Positions 8,054 to 17,431 of a stretch of 64,000 nucleotides of DNA are shown here, piece after piece. A model generated the notes under the pieces. The model was not told the DNA's origin and ran no database searches. It saw only the letters and a list, made by a program, of their open reading frames with translations. Both the position numbers and the translations under genes were made by a program. Origin of the DNA: Mucilaginibacter frigoritolerans (GTDB lineage: Bacteria; Bacteroidota; Bacteroidia; Sphingobacteriales; Sphingobacteriaceae); NCBI RefSeq assembly GCF_007830615.1, contig NZ_VLLI01000003.1, forward strand, positions 124,001 through 188,000, given 5' to 3'. How positions within the stretch are numbered: the first letter of the stretch is position 1; each line of letters opens with the position of its first letter.

Positions 8054-8600
8054 ATGTGCTTTTTCCGGGCACTTATTGTATCAAAACACTATTATATCAA
8101 TCTAAAAAGGCTACAGTTCAACAATAAATACCCTTAAATTACCGGGTATTTCAATCCTCAAATTGTGGAGACATTAAAAATAACCCCATATATTAAAACT
8201 CCAAAAAGTCCCGTTATTACTAATTGTGTGATTTTTTATTTTTCGGCTCATGATAAACATGGGGTATTTAGCCCATTTTATAGGTATTTTTTTCAATAAA
8301 TTTTACAGTAAACTGTTTGATTATATATTATTTGCAATTTAAAAAGCCATATTTGCACCATCTGGACCAAAGCATTTATGAAACTAAACAAACCGTGCTT
8401 TTTTTTATCGGATAAATTAAATTTTTTAATTTAATTTAATTATTGATGATGTTTTAAAAAAATTTCGATTCAATGGGAACTATTTTCAACATAATCCGTA
8501 TTAAACCACCCCAAAGTGTTTCGATTTTATATTTTTGGCATAGATTTTTCTATACCACCGGGAAGCTTTTGGTTAAACTAACTATGAATCAATTCTTAAC
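8054..8600. other. AT-rich gap without a gene
   Basis: No convincing reading frame or RNA was seen in this 547-nt stretch between the hpd terminator and the histidine kinase gene. It is very AT-rich and holds only a possible -7 box near 8530. Confidence 0.5.
8530..8537 (+). promoter_or_regulatory. Possible -7 box of the PAS histidine kinase gene
   Basis: TATTTTTG matches TAnnTTTG and lies 63 nt before the start codon. No good -33 TTG was found, and the region is so T-rich that a chance match is plausible. Confidence 0.3.
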
Positions 8601-10082
8601 ATGAGTATTGTCGGCGGGAATAACTTTTATTCTGATGACGCATCCCATCTTGCTCAAATAATTGATCATATAAATGCGGGTATTTGGGAGTTTAACATCA
8701 ACACAAGAGATGTTAAATGGTCTGCTGGTTTTTATACCATACTGGGTTATATGCCCGGAGAAATAGAGTGTTCCTATAATTTCTTTTTAGACCACCTGCT
8801 TTACCACCACGATAAACCAGTATTTTTAGATTCTATACACGCACGCGGCGCCGAACAAACCAATATTGTTCAAATAAGGCTATTAACCAAATCACAAGGT
8901 TACCAATGGTTTGAAAGCACTACTCAAAAATGGGAAAATGGCGATGGGCCGAAATTTACAGGCTCGCTCATTAATGTAAACCAGGCCAAGCTACTGCGAT
9001 TACATTCGGCACAAAACAATTTACTGTTTAATGAAACCGGTGCCATTGCCCGTATCAGCGGCTTTGAAATTGATGTGCCATTGATGACTTTGTGGCTATC
9101 AAAAGAAGCTTTTGATATTTACGAGCTCAATGATAAAGTAAAACTAAGCATAGAAGAAGCCATAAGCTTTTTTGAGCCTCAATATCGTGCACTACTTGCT
9201 GATGCTATTGATAAGGCAATTAAGTACTGCAAACCTTATGACCTTGAATTGCTGTTCAGATCGGCAAAAAACAATGTAATATGGGTTAAAGCAAAGGGAA
9301 TCCCTATTATTGATGATTACGGTAAATGCATTAAGCTAAGAGGCATTTTACAGGATATTGATGGCATTAAAAGGAAAAGTTTGGCATTGCAGGCTTCTAT
9401 TAACCTGCTAAACGAACAAAATAAACGTTTGCAAAATTTTGCCTACATCGTATCGCACAACCTGCGTTCGCATACCGGGAATTTGCAGTTTATGGTAAAC
9501 CTCCATGAGGAAAGCGAATCTGTTGATGACCGTGCAGAAGTATTTTCGCACATTAAATCAATAAGTAACAGCTTAAGCACTACTATTGAACACCTTAACG
9601 AAATTGTTAAGATTCAGACCGATGTGGAGCAGGAAAGAAAGACAGTATCATTCGAAGAGGCATTTAAGAATGTAATGCTGGCGCTGCAAAGCAATATTGA
9701 AAATACCGACGCTAAAATTGAATACGATTTCAGCAAGTGCCCGGTTATAAATTACATACCGGCATACCTGGAAAGTATAATGCAAAACTTGCTGACCAAC
9801 TCCTTAAAGTACCGTCATATGGACAGGCAAGTCATTATCACTTGCCGTACCATTAAAGATCATGATCATATTTATATGACCTTTGAAGATAACGGTATCG
9901 GGATTGATATGGCCAGGTATGGCGATAAAGTATTTGGCATGTATAAAACCTTCCATCAAAACTCTGATGCAAAAGGTATAGGTCTATTTATTACCCGTAA
10001 CCAGATAGAAGCCCTTGGAGGCTTTATAAAAGTGGATAGTACTGTTAATATAGGTACTAAGTTTACAATCAGGTTAGTTTAG
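8601..10082 (+). CDS. PAS-domain sensor histidine kinase (soluble)
   Basis: This 493-residue protein has no signal peptide or membrane segment, so it probably senses a cytoplasmic cue. The first 130 or so residues look like a PAS fold (GIWEFNINTRDVKWSAGFY, ILGYMPGEI). A second PAS-like segment covers roughly 145-265 and ends with IKLRGILQDIDGIKRK. The dimerisation/phosphoacceptor region is FAYIVSHNLRSHTGNL with His286. The ATPase domain shows the N box (MQNLLTNSLKYRH), DNGIGID and KGIGLFITRNQIEALGG. No response regulator gene is adjacent, so its partner is unknown. An inverted repeat starts at its stop codon. Confidence 0.88.
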   Translation: MSIVGGNNFYSDDASHLAQIIDHINAGIWEFNINTRDVKWSAGFYTILGYMPGEIECSYNFFLDHLLYHHDKPVFLDSIHARGAEQTNIVQIRLLTKSQGYQWFESTTQKWENGDGPKFTGSLINVNQAKLLRLHSAQNNLLFNETGAIARISGFEIDVPLMTLWLSKEAFDIYELNDKVKLSIEEAISFFEPQYRALLADAIDKAIKYCKPYDLELLFRSAKNNVIWVKAKGIPIIDDYGKCIKLRGILQDIDGIKRKSLALQASINLLNEQNKRLQNFAYIVSHNLRSHTGNLQFMVNLHEESESVDDRAEVFSHIKSISNSLSTTIEHLNEIVKIQTDVEQERKTVSFEEAFKNVMLALQSNIENTDAKIEYDFSKCPVINYIPAYLESIMQNLLTNSLKYRHMDRQVIITCRTIKDHDHIYMTFEDNGIGIDMARYGDKVFGMYKTFHQNSDAKGIGLFITRNQIEALGGFIKVDSTVNIGTKFTIRLV

Positions 10083-10142
10083 TTTGCAGTTTTCAGCTGG
10101 CTTTAGAAAAATAACAGAGCTGCGAACTAAAAACTGCAAACT
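10081..10142. repeat. Inverted repeat between two convergent gene ends
   Basis: The arms AGTTTGCAGTTTT (10081-10093) and AAAACTGCAAACT (10130-10142) are perfect complements; an inner pair CAGCT/AGCTG follows. The element starts within the kinase stop codon and ends 6 nt before the manA stop. It may act as a bidirectional terminator, but it also looks like a dispersed repeat. Confidence 0.65.
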
Positions 10143-10148
10143 GTTCAG

Positions 10149-11129
10149 CTACTCAATATAACTTTCTAAAATTTTAAATCCTTTAGTAGTTTCCAGTTCA
10201 ACTTTGTTAATGCTTTTTGGTAACAGGATACAATCACCCATTTTTACCGGGTAAGCATCATTATTGTGTTTAACGGTAAACTCACCTTCCACACATACAT
10301 AAATCACAAATGAATCCAGTGATGAATAGTCTTTTGTTGTGCCGTGAGTAAAATCAAGCAGGTTAGTGGTAAAGTACGGGCAGCTTACAAGGTGTACTGC
10401 TTTATCTTTTTCGGGCTGATATTGGGTTTTATATTCCGAGTAATGTTTATAGTCAATTGCAGCTAAAGCTTCTTCGGTGTGCAGCTCGCGTTTATTGCCT
10501 TTGTCATCAACCCTATCAAAATCGTAAATACGATAGGTAATATCTGAGGTTTGCTGAATTTCAGCTATTAATAAGCCCTTACCTATAGTGTGCACCCTTC
10601 CGGCAGGTAAAAAGAATACATCACCTGCCTTCACATCTTCCTTATTCAGTACATCAGTTAAATGACCGCTGTTGAATTTATTTAAATATTCCTGTTGCGT
10701 TAATTCTTTATTGAAACCGGCAATCAGCGTTGACCCTGGATCGGCCTCAATTACATACCACATTTCAGTTTTACCGAATGAATTATGGCGTTTTTTAGCC
10801 AGTTCATCATCAGGATGTACCTGTATAGAAAGATCTTCATTAGCATCAATAAACTTTATCAGCAATGGAAAAATATTACCAAAATGATCATATACTTTTT
10901 TGCCTACCAATTCATCCTGGTATTTCTCCAGCAAGTCAGCCAGCGATTCACCTGCAAGTGCACCATCAGCCACTACAGAAACATCTGATTTTACACCTGA
11001 TATTTCCCATGTTTCGCCGCAGTTGGGTAATGAGCCAAAATCTTTATGCAGGTAGGTTTTAATTTTTTGTCCACCCCAAATTTTGTCTTTGTAAATGGTT
11101 TTGAATTTTAATGGATATAGTGATGACAT
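10149..11129 (-). CDS. manA: Mannose-6-phosphate isomerase, class I
   Basis: This zinc enzyme interconverts mannose-6-phosphate and fructose-6-phosphate. The 326-residue protein is the short form of type I phosphomannose isomerase. Visible motifs are YKDKIWGGQKIK, GETWEISG, the zinc-site segment LSIQVHPDDELAKK, GKTEMWYVIEADPGS, and FFLPAGRVHTIGKGLLIAEIQQ. It stands alone on the minus strand between convergent and divergent neighbours. It could feed mannose released by the mannan locus 7 kb downstream into glycolysis, though it is also used for nucleotide-sugar synthesis. Confidence 0.92.
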   Translation of the reverse strand: MSSLYPLKFKTIYKDKIWGGQKIKTYLHKDFGSLPNCGETWEISGVKSDVSVVADGALAGESLADLLEKYQDELVGKKVYDHFGNIFPLLIKFIDANEDLSIQVHPDDELAKKRHNSFGKTEMWYVIEADPGSTLIAGFNKELTQQEYLNKFNSGHLTDVLNKEDVKAGDVFFLPAGRVHTIGKGLLIAEIQQTSDITYRIYDFDRVDDKGNKRELHTEEALAAIDYKHYSEYKTQYQPEKDKAVHLVSCPYFTTNLLDFTHGTTKDYSSLDSFVIYVCVEGEFTVKHNNDAYPVKMGDCILLPKSINKVELETTKGFKILESYIE

Positions 11130-11270
11130 GTTGCGAATATTTGAGCCGCTAAGTTATCAGTAAAAAAATTAATGATAAAACACAAAACCATAATTAGAAG
11201 AAAGTTTCATAAATAATTAAAAAACAAAGCAAAAATTAGTATTTTTCCGATACCTAATTAATATTTTACT

Positions 11271-12314
11271 GTGGATAATAACCTAATCACTGAAACAGAA
11301 AACACCTCTGAACAAATAGCCTGTATTAAATGCGGAAGCCCTCAAATATTAGCCGGATATCCAAATAAACTCTGTGCTGATTGTCGTCAACAACTTATAA
11401 AATTTCCAATCCCTTTATGGGTTAAACTATTTGGAGCTGGAATAGCCCTTGTAATGATCATTTCATTCATCTGGCTTCCCGGGAATTTAAGCGCAGCTAT
11501 TGCACTATCTCGGGCAGAAAAAGCAGAAAAAAGCCACGATTATATTACTGCACAAAATGAGTTAAAAAAAGCGCAAAACAATGCTCCACATGCTATAGAA
11601 ATCCTTTCGCATTTAACAATTGCTGCATTTCATAATGGAGATTTCAAGACTGTTTTAGAAGCATCTGATAAGCTTCAAGGCAAAGAAATTGAAGATACTG
11701 CCTTGTACAATGAGTTAAACAATGTAATAACCCAAACAAATGAATATTTCCCGTCAGATACTTTCAAAACATCATTCAAAAAATATAAAAACTTGGTAAT
11801 CCCAGATTCTGCCTATCGCACCTATATAAAAAAGAATCCGATGGATATTTATACAATCGTAGCTCTTGCTTCTTCTTATTCGGACAATAATGACAAGTAT
11901 CAAAATGCTGACACGCTTTTATCAAAAGCAATAGCCATTGATCGTAGTTACATACCTGCACTTTATTTAAAGACAATGATAAAGCGTGAGCTCAATCAAC
12001 CCGACTCATCAATCTATTATTGTGACCAGGTCCTTTTAATTAATCATCAATCCACTTATGCCCTATCTTCAAAAGCACGCACCTTTTTAAAAGTTGGTAA
12101 AAATAAAGAGGGTTTGTTATTGGCAAAACAATGTTATCAACTTGATGCTGATATGCCATATAACCTGGCGACACTTGCATTAGCTTATCATTTTAACAAG
12201 GATTTTAAACAACGTGATGCTATATTAGATTCCGTTAAAAAAGATTCAACAAATGCACCTTACATAACTTATGTAAAGGACATTATTTCCAATAAAATTA
12301 AATTCCAAAACTAA
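11271..12314 (+). CDS. Zinc-ribbon/TPR membrane protein, function unknown
   Basis: This 347-residue protein has three parts. A zinc ribbon carries Cys18-x2-Cys21 and Cys35-x2-Cys38. One membrane helix lies near residues 49-70 (LFGAGIALVMIISFIWLP). The long helical C-terminal region has TPR character (AEKSHDYITAQNELKKAQ, then LLSKAIAIDRSYIPALYLKT and later helix pairs). The start is a GTG; no ATG lies nearby in frame. The next gene, 15 nt downstream, encodes an M50-like membrane protease, so the two are probably cotranscribed and may work together. I do not recognise a named family. Confidence 0.8.
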   Translation: MDNNLITETENTSEQIACIKCGSPQILAGYPNKLCADCRQQLIKFPIPLWVKLFGAGIALVMIISFIWLPGNLSAAIALSRAEKAEKSHDYITAQNELKKAQNNAPHAIEILSHLTIAAFHNGDFKTVLEASDKLQGKEIEDTALYNELNNVITQTNEYFPSDTFKTSFKKYKNLVIPDSAYRTYIKKNPMDIYTIVALASSYSDNNDKYQNADTLLSKAIAIDRSYIPALYLKTMIKRELNQPDSSIYYCDQVLLINHQSTYALSSKARTFLKVGKNKEGLLLAKQCYQLDADMPYNLATLALAYHFNKDFKQRDAILDSVKKDSTNAPYITYVKDIISNKIKFQN

Positions 12315-12329
12315 ATCTTATTATAAAAT

Positions 12330-12863
12330 ATGTTTTTCATCCCCGGAGTTTTAATGTCAATATTGACCTTTCCTGGCGTAATAGTTCATGAACTTGCTCA
12401 TCAGCTTTTCTGCAGATGGTTTAATGTCCCGGTTTTTAAAGTTGTTTATTTAAAAACGGGCAATCCTGCCGGCTATGTTCTACATGAAACTGTATCAAAC
12501 AAATGGCACGCCATGCTAATTAGCGTAGGCCCCTTTTTCGTAAATACTATAATTGGTGCATTTATTGCATTCCCGGCCTCGATACCGGTATTTCAATTTG
12601 ACAATGCTACCCCAGTCGATTATTTGCTTATTTATTTGGGTGTATCAATTGCGATGCATGCTTTCCCAAGCGTTGGTGATGGCAAAGCCATATGGCAAAC
12701 TATTAAAGAATCTGATACGCCGTTAATAGTAAAAATAATCGGATACCCAATTATAGGGCTCATTTATCTGGGTTCATTGGGTAGCTTTTTTTGGTTGGAT
12801 CTTGCCTATGGAATCGCTGTAGCAGTTGGTGTACCCAAATTAGTTGTTGGCTTTGTAGCGTAA
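12330..12863 (+). CDS. M50-like (site-2-protease type) membrane metalloprotease
   Basis: This 177-residue, strongly hydrophobic protein has about four membrane segments. The zinc motif HELAH (His20, Glu21, His24) is near the N-terminus. A later HAFPSVGDGKAIW segment resembles the FP..DG region that supplies the third metal ligand in M50 proteases. The lack of a signal peptide and the short length suggest a minimal intramembrane protease. It lies 15 nt after the zinc-ribbon/TPR gene, which may supply or present the substrate. That partnership is inference. An alternative ATG is 8 codons downstream. Confidence 0.75.
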   Translation: MFFIPGVLMSILTFPGVIVHELAHQLFCRWFNVPVFKVVYLKTGNPAGYVLHETVSNKWHAMLISVGPFFVNTIIGAFIAFPASIPVFQFDNATPVDYLLIYLGVSIAMHAFPSVGDGKAIWQTIKESDTPLIVKIIGYPIIGLIYLGSLGSFFWLDLAYGIAVAVGVPKLVVGFVA

Positions 12864-12884
12864 TCTCATCCATTACAATAACGC

Positions 12885-12916
12885 AAAAAGTCCGCATAGA
12901 AACTATACGGACTTTT
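12885..12916. terminator. Bidirectional terminator
   Basis: AAAAGTCCG and CGGACTTTT pair in a hairpin lying 22 nt past each of two convergent stop codons. T runs occur on both strands, so it can end the protease transcript and the icd transcript. Confidence 0.85.
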
Positions 12917-12938
12917 AATATTTTGAAGCGTTATTGGA

Positions 12939-14168
12939 TTATTTACCCAATTTAGCTTTCAGATTTTCATCAATAGCAGCTAAAAATTCTTCGGTGTATA
13001 AGTAATCTTTGCCGTGCTCAACTTTTGGTTTAATAGTGATGGCCAAATCTTTGGTCATTTTACCACTTTCAACAGTTTCAATACAAACTTGCTCTAAAGT
13101 TTTGCAGAAGTCAATCAGTTCTTTGTTGTTATCTAACAAACCACGGAACTCCAAACCACGTGTCCATGCAAAAATAGATGCAATTGGGTTAGTTGATGTT
13201 GGTTTGCCAGCCTGATGCTCGCGGTAGTGACGGGTTACAGTACCGTGGGCAGCTTCAGCTTCCATAACGGTTCCGTCTGGTGTAACCAGAGTTGAGGTCA
13301 TTAGACCTAATGAACCAAAGCCCTGCGCTACCGTATCTGATTGTACATCGCCATCATAATTTTTACAAGCCCATACAAAGTTACCATGCCATTTTAAAGC
13401 AGAAGCCACCATGTCGTCAATTAAACGGTGCTCATAAGTAATACCGGCAGCGTCAAATTTCTGTTTGTACTCGTTTCTATAAATCTCTTCAAAAATATCT
13501 TTAAAACGACCATCATATTTCTTAAGGATAGTGTTTTTGGTTGATAAGTATAAAGGCCAGCCTTTCATCAGTGCCTGGTTAAAGCATGAGTGTGCAAAAC
13601 CTCTGATAGATTCATCAGTATTGTACATAGCTAAAGCTACACCATCACCTTTAAAGTTAAATACTTCAAATGATTGTTCGGCACCACCATCTTCCGGAGT
13701 GAAAGTAATAGTCAGTTTACCTTTTCCTTTGGTTACAAAATCAGTAGCACGGTATTGATCGCCAAAAGCATGACGGCCAATACAGATAGGCGCTGTCCAG
13801 TTAGGTACCAAACGCGGTACGTTAGCCATAACAATTGGTTCACGGAAAACAGTACCATCCAAAATATTACGGATTGTACCATTTGGCGATTTCCACATTT
13901 GTTTAAGGCCAAATTCTTTTACACGTTCTTCATCAGGAGTAATGGTAGCACATTTAATACCCACACCATATTGTTTAATGGCATTTGCAGCATCTATAGT
14001 TACCTGGTCATTTGTTTCATCACGATACTCTAAACCAAGATCATAATACTTAATATCAAGATCCAAATAAGGGATTATAAGCTTATCCTTGATAAATTTC
14101 CAGATAATACGGGTCATTTCATCGCCATCCAGTTCAACTACCGGATTTAATACTTTAATTTTTGACAT
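12939..14168 (-). CDS. icd: NADP-dependent isocitrate dehydrogenase
   Basis: This TCA-cycle enzyme oxidises isocitrate to 2-oxoglutarate with NADP. The 409-residue sequence is the eukaryote-like homodimeric type II form: [21 protein letters not shown] at the N-terminus, [20 protein letters not shown] with the substrate-binding Ser/Asn/Arg, the metal-binding segment [14 protein letters not shown], and [13 protein letters not shown] near the cofactor site. It is a single-gene transcript with a good -7 box 33 nt upstream and a bidirectional terminator behind it. Confidence 0.96.
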   Translation of the reverse strand: MSKIKVLNPVVELDGDEMTRIIWKFIKDKLIIPYLDLDIKYYDLGLEYRDETNDQVTIDAANAIKQYGVGIKCATITPDEERVKEFGLKQMWKSPNGTIRNILDGTVFREPIVMANVPRLVPNWTAPICIGRHAFGDQYRATDFVTKGKGKLTITFTPEDGGAEQSFEVFNFKGDGVALAMYNTDESIRGFAHSCFNQALMKGWPLYLSTKNTILKKYDGRFKDIFEEIYRNEYKQKFDAAGITYEHRLIDDMVASALKWHGNFVWACKNYDGDVQSDTVAQGFGSLGLMTSTLVTPDGTVMEAEAAHGTVTRHYREHQAGKPTSTNPIASIFAWTRGLEFRGLLDNNKELIDFCKTLEQVCIETVESGKMTKDLAITIKPKVEHGKDYLYTEEFLAAIDENLKAKLGK

Positions 14169-14200
14169 CTTTTGATATTATTGGTTTTTTTTAATGGCAC

Positions 14201-14208
14201 CAAATATA
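14201..14208 (-). promoter_or_regulatory. -7 box of icd
   Basis: The minus strand reads TATATTTG, a full match to TAnnTTTG, 33 nt before the icd start codon. A -33 TTG at the usual spacing was not found. Confidence 0.5.
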
Positions 14209-14411
14209 TAAAATTGATTGATGAGTAATGAGTAAATGAATTGTCAGTTTTAAATGTTTTTTCAGGATGCCGCGTAACGCTAACAAAATCACTAGCAGAG
14301 CCTAACATAATATCTTCATCTTTACCTTTCTTTTATTTGTATTAAATGCTATTTTTATAAAAAAACAAACTCAGTATTTCTCCCCTGATACTGAGCACAG
14401 ATTGATAAATT

Positions 14412-15125
14412 ATGACTAAAAAACCTACCAAAGCCTTATTGCTTTCAGCGTTCATTCTTCTAATTACATTTTCGGCAAAAGCTCAAATCGGATACAATTA
14501 TTCCCAATATGATATAGGTACATCAGTAAGTTTTAACACTCTTAAAGGCGATGCACAAACTACCAAAACTACTGAAGCCATTAATTTCAACATAGGTTAT
14601 AACCCATCTCCATTTACAAATTTTGTTTTTGAGGTGCAGTTAGGCAAACTAACCGAAGGCGACTCATTAAAAACAACCACCGGCAGGTACTCCAATAATG
14701 ATTTTTATGCTTTCGTTTTCAGGGGTCAGCTTCAGTTTGGAGAATTTTTGAATTACGACAGAAGTACTTTCAATAATGTTTTTAAAAATCTATACGTCTC
14801 CGCAGGGGTAGGTTATATCCACAATCACATTACAAAAATTAACAGGTATTCTTACCAGATACCCGATTTTTATACCGGTGGTTACAATTCCAGTAGTACC
14901 CCGTTTATTCCGTTAAGAATTGGATACGAGTTTAAGCTATATAACAGTTATGACGAGCCAAGCGTGAAGATTGACCTTGCTTATGAATACAATTACTCTT
15001 TTGGCGACCTTGATGGATTTACCACCTCACCGGCACACAATGATACTTATTCACAAATTTCACTGGGTGTTAAGTTTGCCATTGGCGGAGGGATAACTTC
15101 TCACAGTAAAAAAATCCCTTATTAA
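14412..15125 (+). CDS. Outer-membrane beta-barrel protein, function unknown
   Basis: This 237-residue protein begins with a clear signal peptide (KALLLSAFILLITFSAKAQ, cleavage after AKA). The rest alternates polar and aromatic residues as in an eight-stranded outer-membrane barrel (NFVFEVQLGKL, FVFRGQLQFGEF, NLYVSAGVGYIHNH, PLRIGYEFKLYN, VKIDLAYEYNYSFGD, ISLGVKFAIGGG). It is the kind of porin-like/OmpA-barrel protein common in Bacteroidetes. No enzymatic motif was seen. It stands alone between icd and an acidic protein. Confidence 0.8.
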   Translation: MTKKPTKALLLSAFILLITFSAKAQIGYNYSQYDIGTSVSFNTLKGDAQTTKTTEAINFNIGYNPSPFTNFVFEVQLGKLTEGDSLKTTTGRYSNNDFYAFVFRGQLQFGEFLNYDRSTFNNVFKNLYVSAGVGYIHNHITKINRYSYQIPDFYTGGYNSSSTPFIPLRIGYEFKLYNSYDEPSVKIDLAYEYNYSFGDLDGFTTSPAHNDTYSQISLGVKFAIGGGITSHSKKIPY

Positions 15126-15182
15126 GCATCCCGATCACAAAAATTCGTGACGCGTATCTGTAATTTGGCAGGGTTTTTAGGT

Positions 15183-15190
15183 TATATTTG
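15183..15190 (+). promoter_or_regulatory. -7 box of the acidic protein gene
   Basis: TATATTTG matches TAnnTTTG and lies 17 nt before the start codon at 15208. TTTG at 15164-15167 is 15 nt upstream of it, somewhat closer than the usual -33 spacing. Confidence 0.45.
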
Positions 15191-15207
15191 ATATAAAAAT
15201 AAATCCT

Positions 15208-15630
15208 ATGAACAAAGATACATTTTACCCTGGTTTTGATGATGAAAACGAAGACAGGGACAGGACATTGAAAGATGAACTGGGCGAAACCATTGATAAA
15301 GAGGATCTGAATTATAATGCTGACGATGACAGCTTTGAGTATGATGTAAAAAGTGATGATCCGGATTATGTACATCCCGACCCTTACAATACTTCTGCAA
15401 AAAGCGGCGAAGACATGAATTCAACGTACGATGAAGCGAACCCGTACGATGCGCCGGATGAATATATTCCGAATGAATCATTAGAAACCGATGTAGACAA
15501 ATTAGGAATGCATATTGACCACGGCGAAATAGTTGAACTGGATACTACAGACCGCGTACTAAGCCATACACCTGAAGATGACCGGGATGACCTGGACGAA
15601 GAAGGTTACCCAAAGAACGATAGAAAATAA
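15208..15630 (+). CDS. Highly acidic, probably disordered protein
   Basis: This 140-residue protein is rich in Asp, Glu, Asn, Pro and Tyr and almost free of hydrophobic runs (DDENEDRDRTLKDELGE, NADDDSFEYDVKSDD, PYDAPDEYIPNE). There is no signal peptide, membrane segment or recognisable fold, so it is probably an intrinsically disordered cytoplasmic protein. A -7 box before it and a terminator 11 nt behind it support a real single-gene transcript. Function unknown. Confidence 0.78.
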   Translation: MNKDTFYPGFDDENEDRDRTLKDELGETIDKEDLNYNADDDSFEYDVKSDDPDYVHPDPYNTSAKSGEDMNSTYDEANPYDAPDEYIPNESLETDVDKLGMHIDHGEIVELDTTDRVLSHTPEDDRDDLDEEGYPKNDRK

Positions 15631-15641
15631 TTATACACTAT

Positions 15642-15667
15642 AAAATGCCTCCTAAAAGGGGCATTTT
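15642..15667 (+). terminator. Terminator of the acidic protein gene
   Basis: AAAATGCC-T-CC pairs with GGGGCATTTT around a TAAAA loop, with one bulged base, and a T run follows. Confidence 0.8.
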
Positions 15668-15752
15668 TTGTTATTAAGCTATTGGTTTGGCCTAAATGGT
15701 CACTGCCGGGTAATCTGCGTATTTGCACATCAAAAATCTGCGCGTCAATTCC

Positions 15753-15760
15753 TATCTTTG
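15753..15760 (+). promoter_or_regulatory. -7 box of the P5C dehydrogenase gene
   Basis: TATCTTTG matches TAnnTTTG exactly and lies 26 nt before the start codon at 15787. A -33 TTG at standard spacing was not seen. Confidence 0.5.
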
Positions 15761-15786
15761 CCCGGTAACTGAAACTTACAAACTAT

Positions 15787-17421
15787 ATGCTTAAAGGATT
15801 TTTTAATGTTCCTGTGCCGCAAAACGAGCCTGTTTTAAACTACGGCCCGCGCAGCGTGGAACGCGCAGCACTTAAAGCTGCTTTAGAGAGCGCACGCGCT
15901 CAACAAATTGACATACCCATGTACATTGGCGGCAAGGAAGTACGTACCGGCAAAAAGCTGGAAATACGCCCCCCGCACGATCATAAACATTTACTGGCAA
16001 CCTACCACGATGGCGATAAGAGCCACGTAACCGCTGCTATTGATGCAGCCCTGGCTACCAAAGCCGATTGGGAAAGCCTGCCATGGGAACAACGTGCCGC
16101 CATATTTTTAAAAGCTGCCGAATTAGTAGCAGGTCCGTACCGTGCCGAAATTAATGCAGCTACCATGCTGGGTCAGTCAAAAAATGCTTACCAGGCCGAA
16201 ATTGATGCAGCTTGTGAGTTTATTGACTTTTTGCGCTTCAATGTGCATTACATGACCGAGATCTACGCACAGCAGCCACAATCGAGCAAAGGCATATGGA
16301 ACAGGGTTGAACATCGTCCGTTGGAGGGCTTTGTTTTTGCCATTACGCCATTCAACTTTACAGCTATTGCCGGTAACCTGCCTGCATCAGCAGCAATGAT
16401 GGGTAACGTGGTAGTTTGGAAACCGGCTCCTACGCAAATTTATGCCGCCAACGTGGTAATGAAAATATTTATTGAGGCTGGCTTACCTGCCGGTGTAATC
16501 AATATGATTTATGGAGATGGCCCGCTTGCCGGCGAAATTATATTCAGTCACCCTGACTTTGCAGGCATCCACTTTACAGGATCAACCGCGGTGTTCCAAA
16601 CCATCTGGAAAACTATCGGCACCAATATCCACAAATACAAAACCTACCCACGCATTGTTGGCGAAACAGGTGGTAAAGACTTTGTACTGGCACATTCAAG
16701 TGCCGATGCTGATGTAGTAGCTACGGCATTGGTCCGTGGTGCTTTTGAATACCAGGGCCAAAAATGCTCTGCAGCATCAAGGGCATATATCCCGGCTTCA
16801 TTATGGCCATCCGTTAAAGAAAAAGTACAACGCGACCTTACCTCTATAAAAATGGGTCCGGTTGAAGACTTTGAGAACTTTGTGAACGCTGTAATTGACG
16901 AACGCTCGTTTGATAAGCTGGCTAAATATATCGATGCTGCCAAGGCTGATAAAACAGTGGAAATTATTGCCGGTGGCAGTTACGATAAATCACAAGGCTG
17001 GTTCATTGAGCCTACCGTGTTAAAAGTAACCGACCCGCATTATGTTACCATGTGCGATGAATTATTCGGCCCGGTGCTTTCGGTATATGTTTATGACGAT
17101 AATAAGTTTGATGAGATTATGGAAATTATCGACACCACATCTATCTACGCATTAACCGGATCAATCATATCACAAGACAGGTATGCTATTGATAAAGCTA
17201 CTTACCGTTTACGCAACGCAGCCGGAAACTTTTATGTTAATGATAAACCAACCGGAGCAGTAGTAGGTCAGCAGCCATTTGGCGGTGCCAGAGGATCAGG
17301 CACCAATGATAAAGCAGGTTCGATGATCAATTTATTACGCTGGGTATCTCCTCGTACCATTAAAGAAACATTCGATCCGCCAAAGGATTACCGTTATCCG
17401 TTTTTGAATAAAGAAGTATAG
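15787..17421 (+). CDS. pruA: L-glutamate gamma-semialdehyde (P5C) dehydrogenase
   Basis: This 544-residue aldehyde dehydrogenase oxidises glutamate gamma-semialdehyde to glutamate in proline and arginine breakdown. Motifs are FAITPFNFTAIAGNLP, the NAD-binding FTGSTAVFQTIWK, the general-base segment IVGETGGKDFV, and the catalytic Cys327 in QGQKCSAASRAYIP. The length and the N-terminal MLKGFFNVPVPQNEP match the stand-alone, mitochondrial-like P5C dehydrogenases. No proline dehydrogenase gene is adjacent. An inverted repeat follows 10 nt after its stop. Confidence 0.93.
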   Translation: MLKGFFNVPVPQNEPVLNYGPRSVERAALKAALESARAQQIDIPMYIGGKEVRTGKKLEIRPPHDHKHLLATYHDGDKSHVTAAIDAALATKADWESLPWEQRAAIFLKAAELVAGPYRAEINAATMLGQSKNAYQAEIDAACEFIDFLRFNVHYMTEIYAQQPQSSKGIWNRVEHRPLEGFVFAITPFNFTAIAGNLPASAAMMGNVVVWKPAPTQIYAANVVMKIFIEAGLPAGVINMIYGDGPLAGEIIFSHPDFAGIHFTGSTAVFQTIWKTIGTNIHKYKTYPRIVGETGGKDFVLAHSSADADVVATALVRGAFEYQGQKCSAASRAYIPASLWPSVKEKVQRDLTSIKMGPVEDFENFVNAVIDERSFDKLAKYIDAAKADKTVEIIAGGSYDKSQGWFIEPTVLKVTDPHYVTMCDELFGPVLSVYVYDDNKFDEIMEIIDTTSIYALTGSIISQDRYAIDKATYRLRNAAGNFYVNDKPTGAVVGQQPFGGARGSGTNDKAGSMINLLRWVSPRTIKETFDPPKDYRYPFLNKEV

Positions 17422-17431
17422 TTTTTGTTCA

